NCBI GenBank assembly: GCA_011390075.1
Contig: JAABTA010000011.1
Location: 1 to 10,443, forward strand
DNA length: 10,443 nt
Direction of reading: 5' to 3'
Origin: Helicobacteraceae bacterium
GTDB lineage: Bacteria > Campylobacterota > Campylobacteria > Campylobacterales > SZUA-545
Shown: positions 1 to 7,008 of the stretch, piece by piece
Layout: the number at the start of each line of letters is the position of its first letter
How positions within the stretch are numbered: position 1 is the first letter of the stretch
Notes under the pieces: generated by a model
Told to the model about the DNA's origin: nothing
The model's database searches: none
Seen by the model: only the letters and a program-made list of their open reading frames with translations
Translations under genes and position numbers: made by a program

Positions 1-2028
1 GTCATCTGCCTCTTTAACAAATGTTCTCACATCTTCTCTATCAACAGGTGGGGTGAGTATCTGAGAGAATGTTCTAATCTTGCTCATTGCCATATTAAGA
101 GATCTTGGAATTGGTGTAGCCGACATGGTCAGCAGATGGAGATCTTTGGCTTTATCTTTAAGTTTTTCTTTCTGTTTTACCCCAAATTTGTGCTCTTCGT
201 CAACAATAATTAGACCAAGGTTTTTAAACTCCACGCCTAAAAGCGCGTGGGTGCCTACCACCACTTTTATGCTTCCATCCGCCAACCCCTCTTTAATTCT
301 TTTTTTGTCTTTGGTGGTGGTAAATCTATCAAACTGTTCAATCCCTATGCCAAATTTTTGGAACCTCTCTTGCATCGAATGAAAATGCTGATTGGCCAAA
401 AGCGTTGTTGGCACCACCATAGCACACTGCTCCCCAGCTTTTGCCACAGCAAAAATGGCATTCATCGCCACTTCTGTTTTTCCAAATCCCACATCCCCAC
501 TTAGGAGCCTATCCATCACTCTGCCATCAGCCAAATCCTCTAAAATTTCACCTACAGAGCGTTTTTGATCAGGGGTGTACTCAAACCCTGCAGCTTCTTG
601 AAAAGTATAGATCTCAGGAGGGGTTGGGAAAACTTTTGCCCGCACCAGCTCTCTTGACGCTGCTCTTTTAATGATCTCTCCTGCTATCTCATAAAGCTTT
701 TTCTTGACACTATTTTTTAGTTTGGCAAAACTGCCTTTGCCCAATCTATCCACAACAGGAATAACCCCAGATTGCCCAATAAATCTGTCAATAAGCTGTA
801 GGTTCTCCACAGGCAGAAGCAGTTTGTCATCACTGGCGTATTTAAGAGCAACAAAATCTCTGACCCCTCCCAAAATAGTGACCTGTTCTAACCCCTCGAA
901 GATCCCAACTCCATAGGTTTCATGAACTATATAATCACCCTTTTTAAGATCATCAATAATAATTTTTGGGCGTTTTCTTCTCTTTTTCTTTATCTCTTTA
1001 TTTAAAGAGATAAAGATTGCATCTCTTGAGATCTGATTTACTATTGCAGGCGTCTCAATAAAGGTGAACTTGCGCTCATCAAGATCAAACTGTCTAAGAA
1101 GATTCTCACTTTTTGCTAAAACTTTAATCTTTTTATTTCTATGGAACTCCATAAGGGTTTTAATATCGCTAGTAACAAGCTCATCAAATTTTTTAGCATT
1201 TTCCAAGATCTCTAAGCTAGCAAAGCTCTCTTTTGGAACAAAACCCTCTTGATTAAACTCATAAATATCATAGATTGCCTCACTTAGATCTTTGGTGGCA
1301 AAACTCTTGAGATCTTGTTTGAGATCGATGCCAATTCCAAGTTCGTTTAAGTACCAAAAGCCCAAAGAGAAAATATCTTTAAAAAATGAGTCAGAATCTG
1401 CTATCTCAGTTTTAAGCTCTAGTTTTTCATACGCCTCTTTATTAAGACCAAATAGTGCTGGTTTAATAGCAATCTCTTCTAACTCCTCTTTATCGCTTCT
1501 TTGATTTGCAACATTGAGCTCTCTTATGCTCTCCACCTCATTATCAAACAACGAGATCCGAAAAGCGTTCTCATTTGATGGAGAAAAAATATCTATAATG
1601 TCTCCCCTAAACGAGCACTCTCCTTTGGTTTCAACAATATCAACAAAACTATACCCCCAACAAAGTAGCTCCTCCTTAAAAGAATCTAGATCCAAAAAGT
1701 CACCAAACTCGACTCTTTTCTCTTTAAAAAGCTCAGGTGAAGGCAGATATTTAACAATGGTGTTCAAAGGAGCAATAAGAAGCTTTTTTTTTCTGTAGGA
1801 GTAGTACTCCTCTAATGTTTCATTAAGCTCAAGAAGCTCCTCAGAGAAACTACGAAGATCGTTGAGATAATCCACGCGAAGTTCAGGCAGTACAAAGGGT
1901 TTTTTATCAAAAAAAAGGGCCAAAGAGTATAAAGATTTTGCCTCTTTAGAGTCTTCGGTAATCAGTAGGTCAAGCTCTTTTTTTTCTAAAAGAGCTTCAA
2001 ACAAATTAGAGGATATATTACTTATCAA
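1..2028 (-). CDS. mfd: Mfd, transcription-repair coupling factor (partial, 3' end beyond left edge)
   Basis: Mfd is a DNA translocase that removes RNA polymerase stalled at lesions and recruits UvrA. The visible 676 codons hold, in order: a UvrB-like N-terminal region (RGDIIDIFSPSNE and LFDNEVESIR), a CarD-like RNA-polymerase-interacting domain around residues 355-430 (KKGDYIVHETYGVG), then the first helicase lobe. That lobe has Walker A GDVGFGKTE at residues 511-519, a DEEH box at 610-613 and SATPIPR at 636-642. The second helicase lobe and the C-terminal UvrA-binding domain lie outside the window. Walker A falls about 100 residues earlier than in E. coli Mfd, as expected for the shorter Campylobacterota protein. 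The start is uncertain. A TAG lies in frame just upstream, and the first allowed codon after it is TTG at 2028, overlapping the bactofilin stop by 11 bp. A second TTG at 2004 is possible, and neither has a clear ribosome binding site. Identity is very secure; the start is moderate. Confidence 0.96.
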   Translation of the reverse strand, partial: MISNISSNLFEALLEKKELDLLITEDSKEAKSLYSLALFFDKKPFVLPELRVDYLNDLRSFSEELLELNETLEEYYSYRKKKLLIAPLNTIVKYLPSPELFKEKRVEFGDFLDLDSFKEELLCWGYSFVDIVETKGECSFRGDIIDIFSPSNENAFRISLFDNEVESIRELNVANQRSDKEELEEIAIKPALFGLNKEAYEKLELKTEIADSDSFFKDIFSLGFWYLNELGIGIDLKQDLKSFATKDLSEAIYDIYEFNQEGFVPKESFASLEILENAKKFDELVTSDIKTLMEFHRNKKIKVLAKSENLLRQFDLDERKFTFIETPAIVNQISRDAIFISLNKEIKKKRRKRPKIIIDDLKKGDYIVHETYGVGIFEGLEQVTILGGVRDFVALKYASDDKLLLPVENLQLIDRFIGQSGVIPVVDRLGKGSFAKLKNSVKKKLYEIAGEIIKRAASRELVRAKVFPTPPEIYTFQEAAGFEYTPDQKRSVGEILEDLADGRVMDRLLSGDVGFGKTEVAMNAIFAVAKAGEQCAMVVPTTLLANQHFHSMQERFQKFGIGIEQFDRFTTTKDKKRIKEGLADGSIKVVVGTHALLGVEFKNLGLIIVDEEHKFGVKQKEKLKDKAKDLHLLTMSATPIPRSLNMAMSKIRTFSQILTPPVDREDVRTFVKEADD

Positions 2029-2398
2029 TGCTAACTGGCTCTGACTCTACTTTAACTTTACTTGAACCTTCAAAGAAACCATTGGTTTCAATCACAAGAT
2101 TTTTAGAGATAATATCCCCTACAATTTTTCCACCAGCTAAAATATCGATCTCTTTACAATCAGCATTGCCATCAAACTCACCGCTGACAATCAGTTTTTC
2201 TGCAAAGATCTCTCCTTTTATAACACCCTTAGATCCTATTGTTACTACATTTGTTGACTGTACTGTCCCCTCAATTATACCATCAATATGCAACTTAGAG
2301 TCAACCTCTACTGTTCCGTTAAGTTTTGTTCCTTCTGCGATGACCGTTGTTCCAGAAGTGTCCATTGCCATTTTATCCCTTTCGCTAAAGATTCCCAT
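2018..2398 (-). CDS. ccmA: Bactofilin, CcmA-type cell-shape cytoskeletal protein
   Basis: This is a 126-residue bactofilin (PF04519-type). Bactofilins polymerise without nucleotide into filaments under the inner membrane and position peptidoglycan enzymes. The body is the usual right-handed beta-helix repeat: short strands with regularly spaced V, I and G residues from about residue 18 to 110, for example TVIAEGTKLNGTVEV, HIDGIIEGTV and GVIKGEIFAEKLIV. The start MGIF matches the MAIF start I recall for H. pylori CcmA and resembles the short hydrophobic membrane-binding tip of bactofilins. For that reason I keep ATG 2398 even though its ribosome binding site is weak; ATG codons at residues 10 and 12 are alternatives. 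The first 30 codons overlap the 3' end of the M23 peptidase gene in another frame by 91 bp, and the last codons overlap the likely mfd start. Pairing with an M23 peptidase suggests a role in cell curvature or helicity. The symbol follows the H. pylori name and has nothing to do with cytochrome c maturation. Confidence 0.93.
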   Translation of the reverse strand: MGIFSERDKMAMDTSGTTVIAEGTKLNGTVEVDSKLHIDGIIEGTVQSTNVVTIGSKGVIKGEIFAEKLIVSGEFDGNADCKEIDILAGGKIVGDIISKNLVIETNGFFEGSSKVKVESEPVSIDK

Positions 2399-3234
2399 CG
2401 TACTTTCTTCTCTTTCTCAAAAATCTCTTCATAACTTTGAAGATTCCAATCCATGAAGTGTTTTGGCTCTAGTGTCATATTAATATATCTCACCTCATAA
2501 TGCAGATGAGGACCACTTGAGTACCCTGTGTTACCTGTGTGAGCTACTATATCACCCTTTTTTACAAACTCTCCAGCTTTTACTTTAATGCTATTTAAGT
2601 GACCAAAGAGCGTTTCAAACCCCATACCATGATCAATAACTAAAAGTGTACCATATCCTTTTCTTCTCCAAGCTTTAGAAGTTCTAGATTTTTGAACAAT
2701 TCCATCAGCTGTGGCGTAGACTGGCGTATTCATTCTAGCCCGCAAATCAATCCCTGGATGAAACTCTCTTTTTCCTGGTTTAAGAGGATTGGTTCTCCAG
2801 CCATACTTTGAGGTGACATAGATCTTATCTAAAGGTCTGCCATTGGGAATGTTTCTAAACATCAACATCCGCTCACTTGCAGAGATCTTTGCAATGTCTA
2901 ATCTTTCGTTTCTTGCCATATTTTCTTGAGGTCTTACCCCTATCATCACCTCAATATCGGAGATCTTTTCTGTAATATCAGAGAGCTCATTTTTTTTCTC
3001 GGCAATAGAGATCTCGAGATCTGAGTTTTGGATTAAGAGATTGTGATAGTCTTGCTTGAGACTATCGTACTCCTTTTTCTCTCCAAAAAGAAAATAGATA
3101 ACAAAAAGACTCAATACAAAAAGAGCAAAGATCCCAAGAAGAATATATTTTATAAATTTTTTAAAAACTTGATCTATAGTGTAACTTTTTGAACCCGATA
3201 TGGTGGTTATAGTAATAATCGTTTTATCTCTCAA
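2308..3234 (-). CDS. Membrane-anchored M23 (LytM) peptidoglycan endopeptidase, Csd1-like
   Basis: The 308-residue protein has a short cytoplasmic N-terminus, one transmembrane helix (about residues 28-50), a periplasmic coiled coil (about 52-97) and a C-terminal M23 metallopeptidase domain (about 135-265). The zinc and catalytic residues are all present: H159 and D163 in FHPGID, H212 in FGHL, and H243 and H245 in GPHLHYE. An active enzyme cutting peptide crosslinks of peptidoglycan is therefore expected. In H. pylori the equivalent position holds csd1 and csd2 beside ccmA, and these genes make the cell helical; only one such gene is present here. The start is TTG 3234, which overlaps the folC stop by 11 bp. 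A GGGAG four bases upstream, inside the folC 3' end, supports it. The C-terminal 30 residues are encoded in the overlap with the bactofilin gene and still look like coding sequence (KVRWESLAKGIKWQW). Family assignment is secure; the shape role is inferred from gene order. Confidence 0.94.
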   Translation of the reverse strand: MRDKTIITITTISGSKSYTIDQVFKKFIKYILLGIFALFVLSLFVIYFLFGEKKEYDSLKQDYHNLLIQNSDLEISIAEKKNELSDITEKISDIEVMIGVRPQENMARNERLDIAKISASERMLMFRNIPNGRPLDKIYVTSKYGWRTNPLKPGKREFHPGIDLRARMNTPVYATADGIVQKSRTSKAWRRKGYGTLLVIDHGMGFETLFGHLNSIKVKAGEFVKKGDIVAHTGNTGYSSGPHLHYEVRYINMTLEPKHFMDWNLQSYEEIFEKEKKVRWESLAKGIKWQWTLLEQRSSQKEQNLTEQ

Positions 3235-4348
3235 GACACTCCCAAACCCTTAAAAACTTCTCAACACAAAGAAACGAGCCAAAGACAAGATAGGTCTTGT
3301 CTGGCTCCAATACTGCCAACTCTTCTACAGCTATATCCAAACTTTTGCAACTAGAAAAAATATCCTCTTTGTTTGCAACCCTTTCTCCTTCTAAAGGAAG
3401 ATAGAGAAGTTTAGAGATCATAGGTTTTAGCTTAGAAAGAATTGATAAAAAATCTTTCTCTTTGTATGAATTATAAATGATTATAACTTTTTTACCTTGA
3501 AAAAATTCACCTATTGCTTTTGCAGCACTGAGGTTATGCCCCACATCTAAATAGATATTTTCCCTCAACTGCGTTAGCCTGCCAAACATATTTATTTGCA
3601 CAAGCTCATCAGCTTTTGGCGAAAACCCCAATTGCTCTAAAGCAACAAAAGCTAGCGCCCTATTCTCTCCTAAAAACAGAGGCTCACCTTTTTGTATAAA
3701 GTCCTCTTTTGCAAGATTTTTCTCATCTAAAAACTGGGCATTGGGCACTTGTGTTTTTGCAATCATCCTCACCTGCTCGAACTCCTGAAAACCAATGACT
3801 GCTTTTGCTTTTACAGCATTGAGTTTAGTGGTGGCAATCTCTTCTAAACTTTCACCTAAAAACTCACAGTGATCAATGGCAATTTTTGTAAACAGTTGTA
3901 GGTCTATAGGCAAAGAAGAAGTAGAGTCAAACTCCCCTCCTAGCCCCGCTTCGAGCACAAAATAGTCACACTTTCTAAAGGCAAAAAAACCAAGGAGGGT
4001 TAAATACTCAAAATAGCTCAGGGCTTCAAGATCTGTGGGTGTAAGTACACGCACTAACTCTGTATGCGCCATTTCTAAACTTACATCATCTAAGTGTTTT
4101 TGGTTTCTCCAAAACCTCTCATGGACACTTTGGATATGGGGGGAGCTAAAGTGAGCCACATCCAAGCCCTTAGTAAAAAGATACTCTGCTATGCACCTTC
4201 CTGTTGTGCCTTTTCCGTTGGTTCCAATCAGTTGCACTATTTTTGCTTTTTTATCTGCTTTAATCTTGGCAAATACCTTTGGGAATCTTTGGGGATCAAA
4301 CAGCGCGTACTCTTTTCCCTTTTGCTCTAAGATCTCTATATACTTCAC
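3224..4348 (-). CDS. folC: FolC, dihydrofolate synthase / folylpolyglutamate synthase
   Basis: FolC is a cytoplasmic Mur-ligase-family enzyme. It joins L-glutamate to dihydropteroate and adds further glutamates to folates, using ATP. The 374-residue protein shows the FolC P-loop GTNGKGTT at residues 42-49, the substrate-side segment HFSSPHIQSVHERF at 66-79, and the Mg-binding region LEAGLGGEFDSTS at 132-144. TKIAIDHCEFLG follows at 154-164, FGRL at 255-258, DVGHN at 268-272 (the family's usual DGAHN), and a C-terminal VFGSFLCVEKFL. It is a little shorter than E. coli FolC (about 420 residues), as is common in Campylobacterota. The start is GTG 4348, directly after the TAG of the GGDEF gene, with GGGA six bases upstream. 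Its 3' end overlaps the peptidase gene by 11 bp, so translation is probably coupled on both sides. Location beside the shape genes is conserved and gives no clear functional link to folate. Confidence 0.95.
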   Translation of the reverse strand: MKYIEILEQKGKEYALFDPQRFPKVFAKIKADKKAKIVQLIGTNGKGTTGRCIAEYLFTKGLDVAHFSSPHIQSVHERFWRNQKHLDDVSLEMAHTELVRVLTPTDLEALSYFEYLTLLGFFAFRKCDYFVLEAGLGGEFDSTSSLPIDLQLFTKIAIDHCEFLGESLEEIATTKLNAVKAKAVIGFQEFEQVRMIAKTQVPNAQFLDEKNLAKEDFIQKGEPLFLGENRALAFVALEQLGFSPKADELVQINMFGRLTQLRENIYLDVGHNLSAAKAIGEFFQGKKVIIIYNSYKEKDFLSILSKLKPMISKLLYLPLEGERVANKEDIFSSCKSLDIAVEELAVLEPDKTYLVFGSFLCVEKFLRVWECLER

Positions 4349-5770
4349 CTATTTTCCCATCTTCTCATAGGTAGTATTAAGCATTTGTGTCTGTTTTGAA
4401 AAGTCTTTTCGTATGGCTGTAGCGTACTCAATATTGACGCCTATTCTCTTTTTTTCATACATAAATTTACTTTTTCCTAATTTCGTTTTAAGTTCAAAAA
4501 GAGCCATCTCTAGTTTTTCTTGTGTTTCATAAGAAACAACAGCAAAAACAGACCCACTATACCTTCCAATCTTAGAGATACTGTTGAGTCTGTTGTTAAC
4601 AATTTTTCCCACATTGGACAAAATAGCATCGGAGGCAAATCTTCCAAACTCCTTGCCAATTCTCTCTTCATTCTCTAGTTTAAAAAAAGCAAAGCTATAG
4701 GACTTATTAAACTTCGCATATCTCTTTTCGTAGTTATTCATAATCTCTAAAATAGCCCTTCTGTTATAGAGGTTTGTCAGAGAGTCTGTTTGGGATTTTC
4801 TTTGCTCTTCTTGCAGCTGTTCTTGAATTCTCTCTATCTTTTTTTTAAGAAGTTCTGCTTCATTAGCGCCTTGCTTTATATCCCCATGAAAATCGTCCAC
4901 ACTCTCTTGGATCTCTGCTGTAATACTTTGTAAGGAGCTGTTATCTTTTCGGATATCATCTTTAAAGCTCTCTAATTTATCTTTAAACTGCTGGCTTTGG
5001 TGAGAAAAACTCTCCATGACACTTTTAAAATCATTACTAATAGTTTGCACGCTCTCGACTCTGTTTTGAAACATTGTGTCAATCTGCTCTTTTATATCCT
5101 CTATAACAGTTGCAGAAGCGACAATTTCAGGATTTTTTATAAGCTCACTTTTTAGTCTTACACTCTTTTCGCTGTGACCATATTTGCCAAGTATCTCTGT
5201 AAACATTTTGGCCACTGCTCCTACCTCACTCTCTTTGTCAAGATAGATAGCGACCTCATCAATAAGCTCTTTGAGATTGTTTTTATTAAAGTAGCCAAAC
5301 TTATCAAGTTTACCCAAATAGGCAAAAGTGTTGCTACTTATGGCATCTGTCCATTGGCTTCTCATCTTCATAACCGCGTCAGCATTTTTAAAGTCGCATT
5401 TTTTTGTCTGTTCAACAAGCTTATGGATCTCTGGATCGGGGTATTTTTCTAAAAAGATAAGTATTTTTCCAATAAGAAGATACAGAGCATGAAAACTATC
5501 ATCCTCTTTTAAATTTTTTGTGCGGTTAAGCTGGGAGATAAGAAAAATAATGAGCTCATCAAGGGTTTTGATCCTATACTCATCAGCGAGTCTCTTCCCC
5601 TGGGCAGAGAGCTTTTGCAAGTAACGAGAGAGCTTACTGCACTCCTCAACTCTCACCCCAGCTTTTACCGCCTCTTGGCAAAAAAACTTTCCATAGTTAT
5701 CAGGGGTGATAGGAAGATTATTTGCCCTAATAGCTTTAATGGCTAATGCGGCTATTCTCTCAACAGATAT
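4349..5770 (-). CDS. Degenerate GGDEF-domain protein with coiled-coil linker (probable ATA start)
   Basis: GGDEF domains make cyclic di-GMP, but this one is probably not catalytic. Numbering is from the proposed start at 5770 (473 residues). The parts are an N-terminal helical segment with LPITPDNYGKFFCQEA at 19-34, a helical middle domain, a long coiled coil at about 223-328, and a C-terminal GGDEF fold. The entry motif DSLTNLYNRR at 329-338 is intact. However, the signature loop reads SGSVF (405-409) instead of GGDEF, the metal-binding D-x-D region has become FKLENEE (about 363-369), and no RxxD inhibitory site precedes the loop. The first conventional start is GTG 5656, but the frame stays open for 38 more codons upstream to a TAG. 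Those codons match the conserved N-terminus of related Campylobacterota GGDEF proteins as I remember it. They contain no ATG, GTG or TTG. ATA 5770 sits seven bases after AGGA. No transmembrane segment is seen. The role is unknown; c-di-GMP or GTP binding, or scaffolding, is possible. Confidence 0.85.
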   Translation of the reverse strand: MSVERIAALAIKAIRANNLPITPDNYGKFFCQEAVKAGVRVEECSKLSRYLQKLSAQGKRLADEYRIKTLDELIIFLISQLNRTKNLKEDDSFHALYLLIGKILIFLEKYPDPEIHKLVEQTKKCDFKNADAVMKMRSQWTDAISSNTFAYLGKLDKFGYFNKNNLKELIDEVAIYLDKESEVGAVAKMFTEILGKYGHSEKSVRLKSELIKNPEIVASATVIEDIKEQIDTMFQNRVESVQTISNDFKSVMESFSHQSQQFKDKLESFKDDIRKDNSSLQSITAEIQESVDDFHGDIKQGANEAELLKKKIERIQEQLQEEQRKSQTDSLTNLYNRRAILEIMNNYEKRYAKFNKSYSFAFFKLENEERIGKEFGRFASDAILSNVGKIVNNRLNSISKIGRYSGSVFAVVSYETQEKLEMALFELKTKLGKSKFMYEKKRIGVNIEYATAIRKDFSKQTQMLNTTYEKMGK

Positions 5771-5772
5771 AG

Positions 5773-7008
5773 CTAGTTCCTAATCTGGCCAGAGCCATAG
5801 ATCTTAAATTTATAAGTTGTGAGGTCATTAATCCCCATAGGACCACGGGAGTGGAGTTTATTGGTAGAGATCCCAACCTCCGCCCCAAAGCCAAAGGCGC
5901 CACCATCGGTAAATCTTGTCGAGGAGTTGACATAGCAACATGCAGCATCAACCTCGTTTAAAAACTTCTCTGCATTGGCATAATCTTTTGTAAGAATAGC
6001 GTCTGAGTGTCCTGAGCCATGTCTGTTAATATGCCCAATGGCTTCATCAACATTTGCAACCACTTTTATAGCCAAAATCATATCCAGATACTCCTCATCC
6101 CAATCGCTCTCTTTAGCCTCTTTTACGCTTATTATCTCTCTTGTCTTTTCGCATCCTCTAAGCTCTACGCCCTCACGCTCTAGGGCCTTAGCTACTTGGG
6201 GCAAAAATTTCTTGGCAATGTCTGCATGCACCAAGAGTGTCTCAATGGCGTTGCACACCCCTGGTCTTTGCACCTTGGCATTAAGAGTGATCTTCTCACT
6301 TTGTGCCACATCTGCATCTGCATCCACAAAGAGGTGGCACAGTCCCTTGTCATGTTTGACAACTGGCACAGTGGCATTTTCGCTAATGTGTCTAATGAGC
6401 CCTTCTCCCCCTCTTGGGATAATAAGATCAAGATACTTATCCTCTTTAATAAGCTGATTCATCGCCTCTCTTGAGCTATCTGGCACTAAAGAGACAATAG
6501 ATTGAGGGAGCTCTAGCTCTTTTAAGGTGTTGCTAATCACTTTTGCAATAGCTTCATTGGAATTTTTTGCCTCTTTTCCGCCCTTAAGAATTGCCACATT
6601 GCCACTTTTAATACAGAGCCCTGCCACATCGCTAGTTACATTTGGGCGAGACTCATAGATAACACCAATCACACCAATTGGCACAGATACCTTCTCTATT
6701 TTTAAGTTATCTTCATTCATCCAGCCATCAAGCACTCTTCCTACAGGCTCTTTTAGAGTAGCAATCTCTCGCAAGGAGTGTGCCATAGCTCCCACTCGAG
6801 ACTTATCTAAAAAGAGCCTATCTAAAAGGGCTGATGAGAGACTGTTTTTCTTTCCCTCTTGCATATCAATTTTGTTTGCATCGGTAATTTGAGAGCACTT
6901 CTTCTCTAAGTTCTCTGCTATTTTTTCTAAAACTGCTGCTTTGGTTTTTCCATCCAAATGAGCAATAACTGCTGCTGCTTTTTTTGCATTTTCTAAAAAC
7001 TCTTTCAT
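5773..7008 (-). CDS. proA: ProA, gamma-glutamyl phosphate reductase
   Basis: ProA is a cytoplasmic enzyme that reduces gamma-glutamyl phosphate with NADPH to glutamate-5-semialdehyde, the second step of proline synthesis. The 411-residue length is typical. Visible family segments are VSVPIGVIGVIYESRPNVTSD (split here as VSVPIGVIGVIYES at 107-120 and RPNVTSD at 121-127), IPRGGEGLI at 197-205, and QRPGVCNAIETLLVH at 247-261 with the catalytic Cys252. Further on are NSSTRFTDGG at 361-370 and the C-terminal signature EVGISTNKLHSRGPMGIND at 377-395. The partner kinase proB is not in the window; in Campylobacter it is encoded elsewhere. The ATG at 7008 shares one base with the gpsA TAA and has a strong GGAGGAG five bases upstream. 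The gene ends immediately before the GGDEF protein frame. Confidence 0.97.
   Translation of the reverse strand: MKEFLENAKKAAAVIAHLDGKTKAAVLEKIAENLEKKCSQITDANKIDMQEGKKNSLSSALLDRLFLDKSRVGAMAHSLREIATLKEPVGRVLDGWMNEDNLKIEKVSVPIGVIGVIYESRPNVTSDVAGLCIKSGNVAILKGGKEAKNSNEAIAKVISNTLKELELPQSIVSLVPDSSREAMNQLIKEDKYLDLIIPRGGEGLIRHISENATVPVVKHDKGLCHLFVDADADVAQSEKITLNAKVQRPGVCNAIETLLVHADIAKKFLPQVAKALEREGVELRGCEKTREIISVKEAKESDWDEEYLDMILAIKVVANVDEAIGHINRHGSGHSDAILTKDYANAEKFLNEVDAACCYVNSSTRFTDGGAFGFGAEVGISTNKLHSRGPMGINDLTTYKFKIYGSGQIRN
5778..5782 (-). promoter_or_regulatory. Ribosome binding site upstream of the GGDEF gene
   Basis: The minus strand reads TAGGA here, inside the last codons of proA. It is followed by seven bases (ACTAGCT) and then ATA at 5770, in frame with the GGDEF protein. 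The spacing is ideal for a Shine-Dalgarno site, and no ATG, GTG or TTG of that frame lies within reach. This site decides the proposed start at 5770 rather than 5656. It also implies coupling to proA, whose TAG stop lies between the site and the start. Confidence 0.6.

Noticed and set aside
1797..1811. Inverted repeat AGGAGTA-G-TACTCCT
   Set aside because: It lies inside mfd and is explained by the codons for a Glu-Glu-Tyr-Tyr-Ser run. No regulatory context is seen.
1784..1986. Runs of 8-9 T (A on the coding strand) in the 5' part of mfd, considered as phase-variation tracts
   Set aside because: They encode lysine or phenylalanine runs in frame. Phase variation in this phylum usually uses long G tracts, and mfd is a housekeeping gene.
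2028..2456. Plus-strand 142-codon open frame, one of the longest on that strand
   Set aside because: It lies opposite the bactofilin and peptidase genes, has low-complexity composition rich in S, P, I and L, and shows no family motif. It is an antisense shadow.
6038..6457. Plus-strand 139-codon open frame
   Set aside because: It is fully antisense to proA, whose motifs are unmistakable, and its composition (S, L, T rich) is that of a reverse-complement shadow.
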